Of a DNA stretch of 64,000 nucleotides, positions 17,290 to 26,433 are shown in pieces; the first letter of the stretch is position 1; each line of letters opens with the position of its first letter. The notes beneath the pieces were generated by a model. It saw only the letters and a program-made list of their open reading frames with translations. It was not told where the DNA came from and searched no databases. A program made the translations under genes and the position numbers. The stretch is from the NCBI RefSeq assembly GCF_009796285.1, contig NZ_CP047020.1, forward strand, positions 4,774,001 through 4,838,000, given 5' to 3'. The DNA is from Streptomyces broussonetiae. GTDB lineage: Bacteria; Actinomycetota; Actinomycetes; Streptomycetales; Streptomycetaceae.

Positions 17290-17805
17290 ATGGCCGAGCG
17301 GGCGCAGTTCGAAGAGCTGGCGCGTCAGCTCAGTGCCGTCGGAGCCGTGAAACGGGACCTGGGGCGGATCCTGCCGTCCGACTGTCCGACCGGCTCGGCC
17401 GCCGTGCTGACCCTGCTGGGGCGCCACGGCGACATGCGCATGAGCAAGCTCGCGGAGCTGCTCGCCGTGGACATGTCGGTCACCAGCCGGCATGTCGCGC
17501 ACGTCGCCGCGCGCGGCTGGATCGAACGGCACCCGGACCCCGCGGACAAGCGCTCGCGGATCCTGCGCCTGACGCCCTCGGGGCTGGCGCAGCTCGACGA
17601 GCTGTCCCGGCGGACCACGCATCTGCTCGCGGAGCGGCTCGCCGACTGGACCGACGACGAGGTCGGCCAGCTCATCCGGCTGATGACCCGCCTGCGCGAC
17701 TCGTTCGGGGACTGCCGGGCCGCCTCGGTCCGGTTCCCCTCCGCCGTGGCCGAAGAGACCACACCCGTACTCGCAGAGACCACCCGTACACCCGCAAGCA
17801 CGTAA
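17290..17805 (+). CDS. MarR family transcriptional regulator
   Basis: A 171-aa winged-helix repressor. The recognition part runs MSKLAELLAVDMSVTSRHVA and the wing contains DPADKRSRILRLT. The ribosome site GGGAGGTG lies just before ATG 17290. The C-terminal 25 residues are a Pro/Thr/Ala tail longer than usual. It starts 14 bp before the MFS gene and almost certainly controls it; the ligand is probably an exported compound. Confidence 0.9.
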   Translation: MAERAQFEELARQLSAVGAVKRDLGRILPSDCPTGSAAVLTLLGRHGDMRMSKLAELLAVDMSVTSRHVAHVAARGWIERHPDPADKRSRILRLTPSGLAQLDELSRRTTHLLAERLADWTDDEVGQLIRLMTRLRDSFGDCRAASVRFPSAVAEETTPVLAETTRTPAST

Positions 17806-17818
17806 GAAAAGGAAGCCC

Positions 17819-20383
17819 ATGGCAACGACCACACCAGCCGGTGTGCGGGCTCATGCCAAGCATGGGGGAGGCTCCCCGGCGGAGCACGCCCCCATGACAC
17901 ACCGGCAGATCATGGAGGCGCTGTCCGGCCTGCTCCTGGGCCTGTTCGCCGCCATCCTCTCCTCGACGATCGTCACCAACGCACTGCCGACGATCATCAA
18001 GAGCATCGGCGGCGGCCAGTCCGCCTACACCTGGGTCGTCACGGCGGCACTGCTCGCCATGACCGCCTCCGTGCCGCTGTGGGGCAAGCTCGCCGACCTG
18101 GTCAGCAAGAAGGCGCTCGTCCAGATATCCCTGGTCATCTACGTCATAGGCTCGGTCGTCGCCGGTCTCGCGCAGAACCCGGCGATGCTGATCAGCGCGC
18201 GTGTCATCCAGGGCCTGGGCGCCGGCGGTCTGTCCGCCCTGGTGCAGGTCATCATGGCCGCGATGATCTCCCCCCGGGAGCGCGGCCGGTACTCCGGCTA
18301 CACCGGCGCGACCTTCGCCCTCGCCACCGTCGGCGGCCCGCTGCTCGGCGGTGTCATCACCGACACCTCCTGGCTCGGCTGGCGCTACTGCCTCTTCGTC
18401 GGTATCCCCTTCGCGCTGATCGCGCTGGTCGTGCTGCAGAAGACGCTGCACCTGCCGGTCGTCAAGCGGAAGGTCAAGGTCGACTGGACCGGCGCCTTCT
18501 TCATCACCGCCGCCGCCTCGCTGCTGCTGGTCTGGGTCACCTTCGCCAACGACAAGTACGACTGGCTGTCCTGGCAGACGTACACGATGGTGGGCGGCAC
18601 GATCGTGCTCGCGCTGCTGTTCGTGTTCACCGAGACCAGGGCCGCCGAGCCGATCATCCCGCTGCGGTTCTTCCGCAACCGCACGATCACGCTGGCCTCG
18701 CTGGCCTCGCTGTTCGTCGGTGTCGGCATGTACTCGGGCACCGTGTTCTTCTCGCAGTACTTCCAGCTGGCCCGCGACAAGTCGCCGACGATGTCCGGCG
18801 TCATGACCATCCCGATGATCGGCGGTCTGTTCGTCGCGTCCATGGTCTCCGGCCGCTTCATCACCAGCACCGGCCGCTGGAAGGGCTGGCTGGTCGGCGG
18901 CGGTGTCTCCCTCACGGCGGGCCTCGCCCTGCTCGGCCTGATGCGCTACGACACCCCGTACTGGGAGCTGTCGATCTACATGGCGCTGCTCGGCATCGGC
19001 GTCGGCACGATGATGCAGAACCTGGTGCTGTCCACGCAGAACCAGGTCCAGCCCAAGGACCTGGGCGCCGCCTCCTCCGTGGTGAGCTTCTTCCGCTCCC
19101 TCGGCGGTGCGGTCGGCGTCGGCGTGCTCGGCTCGGTCATGTCGGAGCGGATCACCCACCACGCCAAGGACACCATCACCGAGCTGAGTCCCAGGGCGCG
19201 GGAGGCCGCGGCCCAGGCCGTCGGCAGCAGCAACCTGCCCGACATGAACGCGCTGCCGACCCCGGTGCGCAGCTGGCTGGAGGGCGCCTACGGCCACGGC
19301 ATCGCGGACGTCTTCCTGTACGCGGCCCCGTGCGCGCTGATCGCGTTCATCACGGTGCTGTTCATCAAGGAGGTCCCGCTCAGGACGTCCGGCGCGCTGG
19401 CCCAGGCCGCGCAGGAGAAGGCCGGGGCGGTCGCGGAAGCCGCCGCTCCCGTGGACATGACCGTGGAGAACATCGTGCAGGAACCCGCACAGCAGAAGGT
19501 CCCCAGCTGGGCCACGCCCGTGGTGTCGGACGCCTCCGCCGAGGCGCCGGCCGCGGCGACCGCCGCGGCGCCGGTGGCGACCGCCGTCGCGACGCTCGCC
19601 GGGCCCGGCTCGGGCGGCCCGGGCGGCACCCCGGTGCACGGCTTCGTCCGCGGCGCCGAGAGCGCCCCGGTCCCGCAGGCCGCGGTCACCCTGATCTCGC
19701 TGTCCGGCCGCCAGCTGGGCCGCGCGGTCGCCCAGGGCGACGGCTCCTACTCCGTCGACGCCCCGGGCACGGGTTCGTACGTCCTGATCGCCTCCGCCGA
19801 CGGCTACCAGCCGCAGGCCTCCACCGTCGTGGTGGGCGAGGAGCCGCTGCCGTACGACATCCTGCTCAGCGGCACCAGTGGGCTGACCGGTGTCGTCCGG
19901 GCCGCCGGGAGCGCGCTGCCGGTCAAGGACGCCATGGTGATCGTCACCGATGTACGCGGTGACCTGCTGGCCACCGCCGCCACCGGTGAGCAGGGCGAGT
20001 TCGCCTTCACCGATCTGGTGCCCGGTACCGTGACGATGGCCGTCAACGCGAGCGGCTTCCGGCCGCGCGCGCTGCCGGTCGAGGTCGGCACCACCGGGAT
20101 CACCCGGATCGAGATCGACCTGGACGCCGGCGCCCGCCTCCAGGGTGTCATCAGGGCCCCGCACGGTCCGCTGGCCGACGCCCGTGTGACCCTGGTCGAC
20201 CAGGCCGGCAACGTGGTCGGCACCGCCACCACCGGAACGGACGGCGCGTACGCCTTCACCGACCTGGACAGCGGCGAGTACACCGTCATCGCGACGGGCT
20301 ACCCGCCGGTGGCCACCGCGCTGACCGTCGCCGGCACCGGAGTCGACGGCCACGAGATCCAGCTCGCCCACCCCGGCGAGTAG
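17819..20383 (+). CDS. MFS (DHA2-type) exporter fused to three prealbumin-like (carboxypeptidase regulatory-like) repeats
   Basis: An 854-aa protein. Residues about 30-530 form a 14-helix drug/H+ antiporter of the EmrB/QacA type: LWGKLADLVSKKAL (motif A) and GPLLGGVI (motif C). After an Ala/Pro linker (about 540-600) come three beta-sandwich repeats starting near residues 602 (VHGFVRGAESAPVPQAAVTL), 687 (LTGVVRAAGSALPVKDAMVI) and 772 (LQGVIRAPHGPLADARVTLV). With 14 helices the C-terminus should lie in the cytoplasm, an unusual place for this domain. The next gene carries the same domain on a YceI protein. Ordinary DHA2 exporters end near residue 530, so the tail is a true addition. Confidence 0.9.
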   Translation: MATTTPAGVRAHAKHGGGSPAEHAPMTHRQIMEALSGLLLGLFAAILSSTIVTNALPTIIKSIGGGQSAYTWVVTAALLAMTASVPLWGKLADLVSKKALVQISLVIYVIGSVVAGLAQNPAMLISARVIQGLGAGGLSALVQVIMAAMISPRERGRYSGYTGATFALATVGGPLLGGVITDTSWLGWRYCLFVGIPFALIALVVLQKTLHLPVVKRKVKVDWTGAFFITAAASLLLVWVTFANDKYDWLSWQTYTMVGGTIVLALLFVFTETRAAEPIIPLRFFRNRTITLASLASLFVGVGMYSGTVFFSQYFQLARDKSPTMSGVMTIPMIGGLFVASMVSGRFITSTGRWKGWLVGGGVSLTAGLALLGLMRYDTPYWELSIYMALLGIGVGTMMQNLVLSTQNQVQPKDLGAASSVVSFFRSLGGAVGVGVLGSVMSERITHHAKDTITELSPRAREAAAQAVGSSNLPDMNALPTPVRSWLEGAYGHGIADVFLYAAPCALIAFITVLFIKEVPLRTSGALAQAAQEKAGAVAEAAAPVDMTVENIVQEPAQQKVPSWATPVVSDASAEAPAAATAAAPVATAVATLAGPGSGGPGGTPVHGFVRGAESAPVPQAAVTLISLSGRQLGRAVAQGDGSYSVDAPGTGSYVLIASADGYQPQASTVVVGEEPLPYDILLSGTSGLTGVVRAAGSALPVKDAMVIVTDVRGDLLATAATGEQGEFAFTDLVPGTVTMAVNASGFRPRALPVEVGTTGITRIEIDLDAGARLQGVIRAPHGPLADARVTLVDQAGNVVGTATTGTDGAYAFTDLDSGEYTVIATGYPPVATALTVAGTGVDGHEIQLAHPGE

Positions 20384-20473
20384 TGCACCCCCGGCCCGTG
20401 GCACACGTACCGTCGTGTGCCACGGGCCGATGCCATAAGACCAATTTGTAAGGCTTTTCAGGGAGAAAACGGG

Positions 20474-21295
20474 ATGGGACTGACCGCGAAGATCCGCACG
20501 CGTGACGGGTGGGCCGTGTCGCACGCGGTCGTCACGGTGACCGACATGACCGGTACGCAGGTGCTGCGCGCCGAGGCGGATACCGAGGGGACGGTACGGG
20601 ACACCACCGAGCTGGTGCCGGGGGCGTACACGGTGATCGTGACGGCGGTCGGGTACGCGCCCGCCGCCTCCAGCGCGATCGTCACCGCGAGCGGCCGGGC
20701 CGAGGTCGGCACGGTCACACTGGCCCGGCAGGGCGGCACCGAGCTGCCGCCGCCCGGGCCCTGGACGATCGACCCGGTGCACTCCTCCGTGGCCGCGGTC
20801 GCCCAGCACCTGGGCATCTCCAGCGTGCACGGCCGGTTCACGGAGTTCGGCGGCACGATCGAGATCGCACCTGACGACGTCACCAAGTCCCGGGTGGAGG
20901 CGGTGATCAAGGCCGCGTCCATCGACACGGGCAACGCGATGCGCGACACGCATCTGAAGTCCGGGGACTTCCTCGACGTCGAGCAGCACCCGGAGATCAC
21001 GTACCGCTCCACCGGTGTGACGGTGGCCGGCTCGGACCGCTGGACGGTCCACGGCGAGCTGTCGATGCACGGTGTCGTACGGCCGGTCGACCTGGACCTG
21101 GCGTACCTCGGCACCGGCGCGGACCCCTGGGGCGGCACGCGCGCCGCGTTCCGCGCGACCGCGGAACTGCGCCGCGAGGACTTCGCGATGAACTACAACC
21201 AGGTTCTGCAGGCCGGTATCGCGGCGATCGGTACGACGCTGAAGGTGGATCTGGACATCCAGGCGGTACAGGGCGACTCGCTGCCCCAGGCGTAG
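20474..21295 (+). CDS. YceI-family protein with N-terminal prealbumin-like domain
   Basis: A 273-aa protein. Residues 3-85 repeat the domain seen at the MFS C-terminus (LTAKIRTRDGWAVSHAVVTV and PGAYTVIVTAVGYAPAA). Residues 95-270 are a YceI lipocalin-like barrel (WTIDPVHSSVAAVAQHLGIS, RDTHLKSGDFLDVEQHPEIT, VHGELSMHGVVRPVDLDL). YceI proteins bind long isoprenoid-type lipids and are usually exported, but no signal peptide is visible here. ATG 20474 has GGGAG upstream. It lies 90 bp after the MFS gene and is probably a functional partner. Confidence 0.9.
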   Translation: MGLTAKIRTRDGWAVSHAVVTVTDMTGTQVLRAEADTEGTVRDTTELVPGAYTVIVTAVGYAPAASSAIVTASGRAEVGTVTLARQGGTELPPPGPWTIDPVHSSVAAVAQHLGISSVHGRFTEFGGTIEIAPDDVTKSRVEAVIKAASIDTGNAMRDTHLKSGDFLDVEQHPEITYRSTGVTVAGSDRWTVHGELSMHGVVRPVDLDLAYLGTGADPWGGTRAAFRATAELRREDFAMNYNQVLQAGIAAIGTTLKVDLDIQAVQGDSLPQA

Positions 21296-21344
21296 GCACA
21301 GCAGGGTCAGCCACAGGGGCACACACTGCCCCTAGGCTGCCCCC

Positions 21345-21815
21345 ATGGCACCGAACATCGCTACCAACACCCGTGTATCGCTGGACGAGCTGCTGGACTT
21401 CGTACGGCCCCGGCACCGGGCCCTGCTGCTGACCCGCCGCTCCGACGGCGGGCCGCAGGCCTCTCCGCTGACCTGTGGAGTCGACGACGCGGGCCGGATC
21501 GTCGTCTCCACCTACCCCGAGCGCGCCAAGACCCGCAACGCCAAGCGCGACCCGCGGGTCGCCCTGGTCGTCCTGAGCGACGAGTGGAACGGCCCCTGGG
21601 TCCAGATCGACGGCACGGCCGAGGTCATCGACACCCCGGACTCCGTGGAACCGCTCGTCGAGTACTACCGCAACATCGCCGGCGAACACCCCGACTGGGA
21701 CGAGTACCGCGCGGCGATGGTCAAGCAGGGCAAATCGATCATCCGGGTGACCCCGCAGCGCTGGGGACCCATCGCCACCGGGGGCTTCCCGGCCCGGCTG
21801 GTGTCCGAGGAGTGA
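21345..21815 (+). CDS. PPOX-class (split-barrel) F420-dependent oxidoreductase
   Basis: A 156-aa flavin/F420-binding split barrel. The signature parts are RALLLTRRSDGGPQASPLTC, VSTYPERAKTRNAKRDPRVA and GTAEVIDTPDS. These proteins use F420 or FMN to reduce varied substrates. It starts 49 bp after the YceI gene, so it may share that transcript, and converges on the TetR gene. Confidence 0.88.
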   Translation: MAPNIATNTRVSLDELLDFVRPRHRALLLTRRSDGGPQASPLTCGVDDAGRIVVSTYPERAKTRNAKRDPRVALVVLSDEWNGPWVQIDGTAEVIDTPDSVEPLVEYYRNIAGEHPDWDEYRAAMVKQGKSIIRVTPQRWGPIATGGFPARLVSEE

Positions 21816-21840
21816 GGGGGGACAGCCGGGACCGAGGGAG

Positions 21841-22629
21841 TCAGCCGCGTTCCACCATCGCCTCGATGCCCGCCACCAGCAGGTCCAGGGCGTAGGTGAA
21901 GTCGCGGTCCAGCATTTCGGCGACCGTGTCCCCGCCGCGGGCCGCCACGATGTCCCTGGACTCCTCCACGGCCTCGGCGGTCTGCGGGGCCTCGGCCACC
22001 ATGGCCAGGGCCCGCTGGTGATACTCGTCGGCGCTCAGCCCGGTGTCCGCGATCCGGGCGGAGAAGTGCGCCTCGTACGTGCCGTAGCCGTAGACGAACT
22101 GGAAGACCGCCGAGATCGCCCCCATGACCCCGTGCGCGGGCAGCCCCGCCCGGCGGACCACCCGCTGGACCACGCGGGAGAACGCCAGCGCGTTCGGGCC
22201 GATGTTGAGATAGCGCCCGGCGAGCGGCGACAGCCAGGTGTGGCGCACCAGCAGCGCCCGGTACTCGGTGGCCAGCCCCCGCAACTGCCCGCGCCAGTCC
22301 TCGCCCTCGGCGTCCGGGTCGGGCAGCCGCAACTCGCCGAAGACGGCGTCCAGGGCGAGTTCGAGCAGGTCGTCCTTGGTGTCGACGTACCAGTACAGGG
22401 ACATCGCGGTGACGTTCAGCTCCGCGGCCAGCCGCCGCATGGACAACTTCGCCAGCCCCTCGGCGTCGAGCAGCCGCACGGACACCGAGGTGATCCGCTC
22501 CCGGTCGAGCCCTGAGGGCTGGGCGGCACTGCGTCCGCCACGGGGGGCCTTCGCCTCCAGCCACACGCTGCCCCTCGCCGACCGCCCTGCTTCCTTCACC
22601 ACCGGTGCACCTTCCTCGAATCCGGCCAT
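21841..22629 (-). CDS. TetR family regulator (TetR_C_1 type)
   Basis: A 262-aa repressor. A 40-residue basic leader comes before the helix-turn-helix (LSMRRLAAELNVTAMSLYWY), then a C-terminal ligand domain of the tetracycline-repressor class C1 (RHTWLSPLAGRYLNIGPNAL). This class usually controls a neighbouring MFS pump. The pump gene is just upstream on the same strand, with a 128-bp gap and a strong palindrome at the pump's own start. Confidence 0.88.
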   Translation of the reverse strand: MAGFEEGAPVVKEAGRSARGSVWLEAKAPRGGRSAAQPSGLDRERITSVSVRLLDAEGLAKLSMRRLAAELNVTAMSLYWYVDTKDDLLELALDAVFGELRLPDPDAEGEDWRGQLRGLATEYRALLVRHTWLSPLAGRYLNIGPNALAFSRVVQRVVRRAGLPAHGVMGAISAVFQFVYGYGTYEAHFSARIADTGLSADEYHQRALAMVAEAPQTAEAVEESRDIVAARGGDTVAEMLDRDFTYALDLLVAGIEAMVERG

Positions 22630-22757
22630 TGGTCCAACCTAAGGGGCACACGGCTGTGTCCGATATGCGGCTGCGCCGCGCGGGCGCGAGCGACCCCGAT
22701 GCATCCGCACCCGCACCCCCACCCGCCCGTACACCGATACCCCCGAGCCGACAGGGC

Positions 22758-24143
22758 CTAGGCGCCCACCCGCTCCGCCCGTCGCAACAGCGCCGCCGTG
22801 AGGAACCCCCCGGCCAGCACGGCAACGGCTCCCACCAACTGACCGGCGCCCAGAGCGGTGGACAGCGTCTTTCCCGACGCCACGGAAGAGCTGAGCACAG
22901 CACCCAGGACGGCAACACCAAGACCGTTGCCGAACTCTGCCAACGTTCCGTTGATCCCGGCCCCCACCCCGGCCTTCTCCGCAGGGATCGCGCTCATGAC
23001 GGCGTGCGCCATCGCCGGGTTGGCGACCGCGGCCCCCATGCCGATCAGCACCAGCCCCAGCAGGGTCCCGGCATACCCGCCGGAGTCCACCTCCGCGATC
23101 GCCACGAGCCCGGCCGCCATCAGCGCCATCCCGAGCGCGACGGACACGGGCGTGCCCAGCCGGGCGGACAACTTCGCCGACAACCCGGTGAAGTTGAGCA
23201 GCACCACCGTCACCGCCAGCGGAGCGGTCCGCAGCCCCGCCTCCAACGGCCCGTACCCGAGCACGAACTGCAGATGCTGCGTCAGCAGGAACATCGCCCC
23301 GCCCATGCCGAACATGAGCAGCAGGGCCCCGGCGACCGCGCCCGTGAACTGCCGGTTCCTGAAGAAGTGCAGGTCGAGCATCGGCTCGGCGACCCTGCCC
23401 TCCCACCGGGCGAAGGCCCCGAGCACGAGCACCGCCGCGCCGGCCGTACCGAGCACGCGGGGAGAGGTCCAGCCGTGCTCCGGGCCGGAGATGATCGCGA
23501 AGACCAACGCGGCCATACCGATGGTCGACAGCACCGCGCCGAGCAGGTCGGGGCGGTCGCCGCCAGGGCTCTTCGACTCCGGTACGAGCACCACCACCGC
23601 GACCAGGGCCAGCACCGCGACCGGGATGTTGATCAGGAAGATCGCGCCCCACCGGAAGTGGTTCAGTACGAAGCCGCCGACGAGCGGACCGCCGCCGAAG
23701 CCGAGCGCGTTGACCGCGCTCCAGATGCCGATCGCCTTCGGCTGCTCCTCGGGCGTGAAGATCTGCATGGCCACGGCCAGCGTGGTGGTCAGCAGCAGCG
23801 CACCGCCTATGCCCATGCCGGCCCGGGCAGCGATCAACTGGCCGGTGGTTCCTGAGAGTCCGGCCGCCAGCGAGCCGATGCCGAACAGGGCGAGCCCGGC
23901 CATCAGCATCTTCTTACGGCCGTAGCGGTCGGCGGCGCTGCCCGCGGTGAGCAGCAGCCCGGACTGCACCAGGGAGTACGCGTTGATCATCCATTGGATG
24001 TCCGAGGTGGCGGCGTGCAGTTCGCGGGTGAGCGAGGGGATGGCCACGTTCAGGACGGTGTTGTCGAGCAGCACGGTGAGCTGGGCCAGGCAGATGACGC
24101 CGAGGATCAGCCAGCGCTGGGGGTGTCCCTGGGATACAGACAT
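22758..24143 (-). CDS. MFS transporter, DHA2 family (14 helices)
   Basis: A 461-aa exporter. The start MSVSQGHPQRWLILGVICLA, DRYGRKKMLMAGLALFGIGS (motif A) and VLLDNTVLNVAIPSL fit multidrug exporters. ATG 24143 coincides with the edge of the 40-bp palindrome; a GTG at 24152 lies inside it, so the ATG is preferred. If transcription starts within the palindrome the message is nearly leaderless. It is probably regulated by the TetR protein encoded downstream. Confidence 0.88.
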   Translation of the reverse strand: MSVSQGHPQRWLILGVICLAQLTVLLDNTVLNVAIPSLTRELHAATSDIQWMINAYSLVQSGLLLTAGSAADRYGRKKMLMAGLALFGIGSLAAGLSGTTGQLIAARAGMGIGGALLLTTTLAVAMQIFTPEEQPKAIGIWSAVNALGFGGGPLVGGFVLNHFRWGAIFLINIPVAVLALVAVVVLVPESKSPGGDRPDLLGAVLSTIGMAALVFAIISGPEHGWTSPRVLGTAGAAVLVLGAFARWEGRVAEPMLDLHFFRNRQFTGAVAGALLLMFGMGGAMFLLTQHLQFVLGYGPLEAGLRTAPLAVTVVLLNFTGLSAKLSARLGTPVSVALGMALMAAGLVAIAEVDSGGYAGTLLGLVLIGMGAAVANPAMAHAVMSAIPAEKAGVGAGINGTLAEFGNGLGVAVLGAVLSSSVASGKTLSTALGAGQLVGAVAVLAGGFLTAALLRRAERVGA

Positions 24144-24182
24144 GTCGTACACCGTATAGCAGCTGCTATACGGTGTACGACA
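24143..24182. promoter_or_regulatory. Perfect 40-bp palindrome, probable TetR operator
   Basis: The left half TGTCGTACACCGTATAGCAG is followed by its exact reverse complement, with no mismatch and no spacer; the centre is at 24162/24163. Each half holds GTACACCGTATAG, itself a rough dyad, so two dimers could bind side by side. It sits between the glycosyltransferase stop (24199) and the MFS start. Confidence 0.85.
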
Positions 24183-24198
24183 CCCTTTTCCGCCGCCG

Positions 24199-26433
24199 TC
24201 AGCCGCTCTTCTTCCGCGTGAGGTCGTAGAAGGTGGCCGAACCCACCGTCACCTTCTTGAAGTTCTTCTGGACCCACGAGCTGATCTGCGAGGCGGTGCC
24301 GTCGCTGCTGCTTGCGCCGCCCGCTCCGAAGCCGCCGCCCGCGATGAAGTAGTGGACCTTGCCGTCCGCCACGTACTTCTGGAACTGGGCCGCCGTCGGG
24401 GACGGGTCGGTGCCGTTGAAGCCACCGATCGCCATCACCGGCCGGCCGGTGGCGAGCTGGTAACTGGCCGCGTTCTGCGCACCGATGGACGCGGCCGCCC
24501 AGGTGTACTTCGAGGCGTCCTTCTCCAGCAGCTTCTTGGCGGCCGAGGAGACGTTCGCGCCGTCCAGCAGACCGCCGAGGCCACCGCCGCCGCGCATACC
24601 GCCCTCGCCCGTCCGGCCGGCGCCGGGGAAGCCGTTGCCCATCCGGCCCCGGCCCTGCCCGCCCTGGCCCTGGCCCTGCGTGCTCCCGTTGCCGTTCCGC
24701 TGGTTCCGGCCGCCCGGCACACCGCCGCCGAAGCCGCCGCCCGGGAAGCCGTTGCCGTTGCCCTTGCGGCCCTGGCCCTGCTGGTTCTGGCCGGGCACAG
24801 CACCGCCGAAACCGCCGCGCACACCGCCCTTGCCGCCGCCCGGACCGCCACCGAAGCCCATCATGCTCGCGCCCGCCGGACCGGCCGTCGGGATGGAGCC
24901 GGTGTGCGCGGAGTTCACCGTGCTGAGGGTGTACGCCGTAGGGCCGGCGAGCGCGGCCACCAGGCCCACCGCCGCCGCCCCGAGAGCCGGCTGCCGGGAG
25001 ATCCGGCCGGCGAAGACCAGGCCCAGCGCGGCCGCCAGACCGCCGGTCAGGACCAGCCACTTGAGCCAGGGGAGGTAGGTGGAGGTGCGGTTGAGCAGGA
25101 CGTAGCCCCAGGCCGTCGCGGCGACCACGGAGGCGGCGAGCGTGATCGACGCCCACAGCTCCTGCCGCCTCTCCCACAGCAGTCCGGCGCCCATGCCGAT
25201 CACGGCCGCGAGGTAGGGGGCGAGGGCCACGGTGTAGTACTGGTGGAAGATGCCCGCCATGTAGCTGAAGACCACCATGGTGATCAGCAGCGAGCCGCCC
25301 CACACCAGGAACGAGGCACGCGTGACGGATGTGCGCTGCAGCTTGCGGGTGGCCACCAGACCGGCGACCAGCAGGACCAGCGCGGCCGGGAGCAGCCAGG
25401 AGATCTGGCTGCCGATCTCGGAGCCGAACATCCGGTCCCAGCCGGTGGAGCCCCAGCGGCCGGAGCCGCCCGCGCCACCGCCCCCGCCCACGCTGCCGGT
25501 CTCGTCGCCGTTGATCCGGCCGAGGCCGTTGTAGCCGAAGGTCAGCTCCAGGAAGCTGTTGTGCTGCGAACCGCCGATGTAGGGGCGCGAGGAGGCCGGC
25601 CACAGTTCGACGACCGCGACCCACCAGCCGCCGGCGAGGACGAGCGCGAGGGTGGCGGCGGCCAGCTGCCCGAACCGCTTCCTCACCGGGACCGGGGCGC
25701 ACACCGCGTACACGATCGCCAGCGGCGGCAGGATCAGGAACGCCTGCAGCGTCTTGGCGAGGAACGCGAAGCCGATCACGGACCCGGCCCACACCAGCCA
25801 CTTCGTCCGGCCGTCCGCCACGGCCCGTACGACGAAGTAGCAGGCCAGCGCCATCAGGAGGGCCAGCATCGCGTCCGGGTTGTTGAACCGGAACATCAGC
25901 GCCGCGACGGGGGTGAGCGCGAGCACCGCACCCGCGACCAGACCCGCGACCGGGCTGAACCGGCGGCGTACACCGGCGTGGACCACCGCGACCGTGCCGA
26001 CGCCCATGAGGACCTGGGGTGTCAGGATCGCCCACGAGTTCAGGCCGAAGATCCGGACCGACAGCTCCATCGGCCACAGGAACGCCGACGGCTTGTCCAC
26101 GGTGATGGCGTTGCCCGCGTCCAGCGAGCCGAAGAAGAACGCCTTCCAGGACTTGCTGCCCGCCTGCACGGCCGCCGAGTAGAAGGAGTTGGCGTAACCG
26201 GAGGCACTCAGGTTGTACAGATGGAGGACGAGGGTGGCGGCCAGCAGGCCGAGGAAGGCCGGGCGCGCCCAGCGCGGGTCCTCGGGCCGGCCGCGCCACA
26301 GTCTGCGCGGGAACGGCTGCCCGGGCTCACCGCCCGCCCGGTGCGGGTGCGGGGCCGCAGGAGCGGTCGGGGGCGGACCCCACGTCGCCGTACCGCCGGC
26401 CTGTGCGGCCGACGCGTCGTACCGGGTGGTCAT
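24199..26433 (-). CDS. GT39/ArnT-like membrane glycosyltransferase (YkcB type)
   Basis: A 744-aa polyprenyl-phosphate-sugar-dependent glycosyltransferase. The N-terminal 55 residues are Pro-rich. About 12 membrane helices follow, with the early catalytic region NSFYSAAVQAGSKSWKAFFF and VDKPSAFLWP typical of the PMT/ArnT group. A Gly-rich outer stretch (about 540-640, GGGFGGGVPGGRNQRNGNG) precedes a C-terminal extracytoplasmic YkcA/YkcB-type domain (about 640-744). It overlaps the GT2-GtrA gene by ATGA; the pair mirrors Bacillus ykcB-ykcC. The acceptor is unknown. Confidence 0.88.
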   Translation of the reverse strand: MTTRYDASAAQAGGTATWGPPPTAPAAPHPHRAGGEPGQPFPRRLWRGRPEDPRWARPAFLGLLAATLVLHLYNLSASGYANSFYSAAVQAGSKSWKAFFFGSLDAGNAITVDKPSAFLWPMELSVRIFGLNSWAILTPQVLMGVGTVAVVHAGVRRRFSPVAGLVAGAVLALTPVAALMFRFNNPDAMLALLMALACYFVVRAVADGRTKWLVWAGSVIGFAFLAKTLQAFLILPPLAIVYAVCAPVPVRKRFGQLAAATLALVLAGGWWVAVVELWPASSRPYIGGSQHNSFLELTFGYNGLGRINGDETGSVGGGGGAGGSGRWGSTGWDRMFGSEIGSQISWLLPAALVLLVAGLVATRKLQRTSVTRASFLVWGGSLLITMVVFSYMAGIFHQYYTVALAPYLAAVIGMGAGLLWERRQELWASITLAASVVAATAWGYVLLNRTSTYLPWLKWLVLTGGLAAALGLVFAGRISRQPALGAAAVGLVAALAGPTAYTLSTVNSAHTGSIPTAGPAGASMMGFGGGPGGGKGGVRGGFGGAVPGQNQQGQGRKGNGNGFPGGGFGGGVPGGRNQRNGNGSTQGQGQGGQGRGRMGNGFPGAGRTGEGGMRGGGGLGGLLDGANVSSAAKKLLEKDASKYTWAAASIGAQNAASYQLATGRPVMAIGGFNGTDPSPTAAQFQKYVADGKVHYFIAGGGFGAGGASSSDGTASQISSWVQKNFKKVTVGSATFYDLTRKKSG

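Noticed and set aside
17672-21322. A 1216-codon open frame on the minus strand
   Set aside because: It lies opposite the MFS and YceI genes, is low in complexity (Gly/Arg/His/Asp) and is a by-product of GC-rich third positions.
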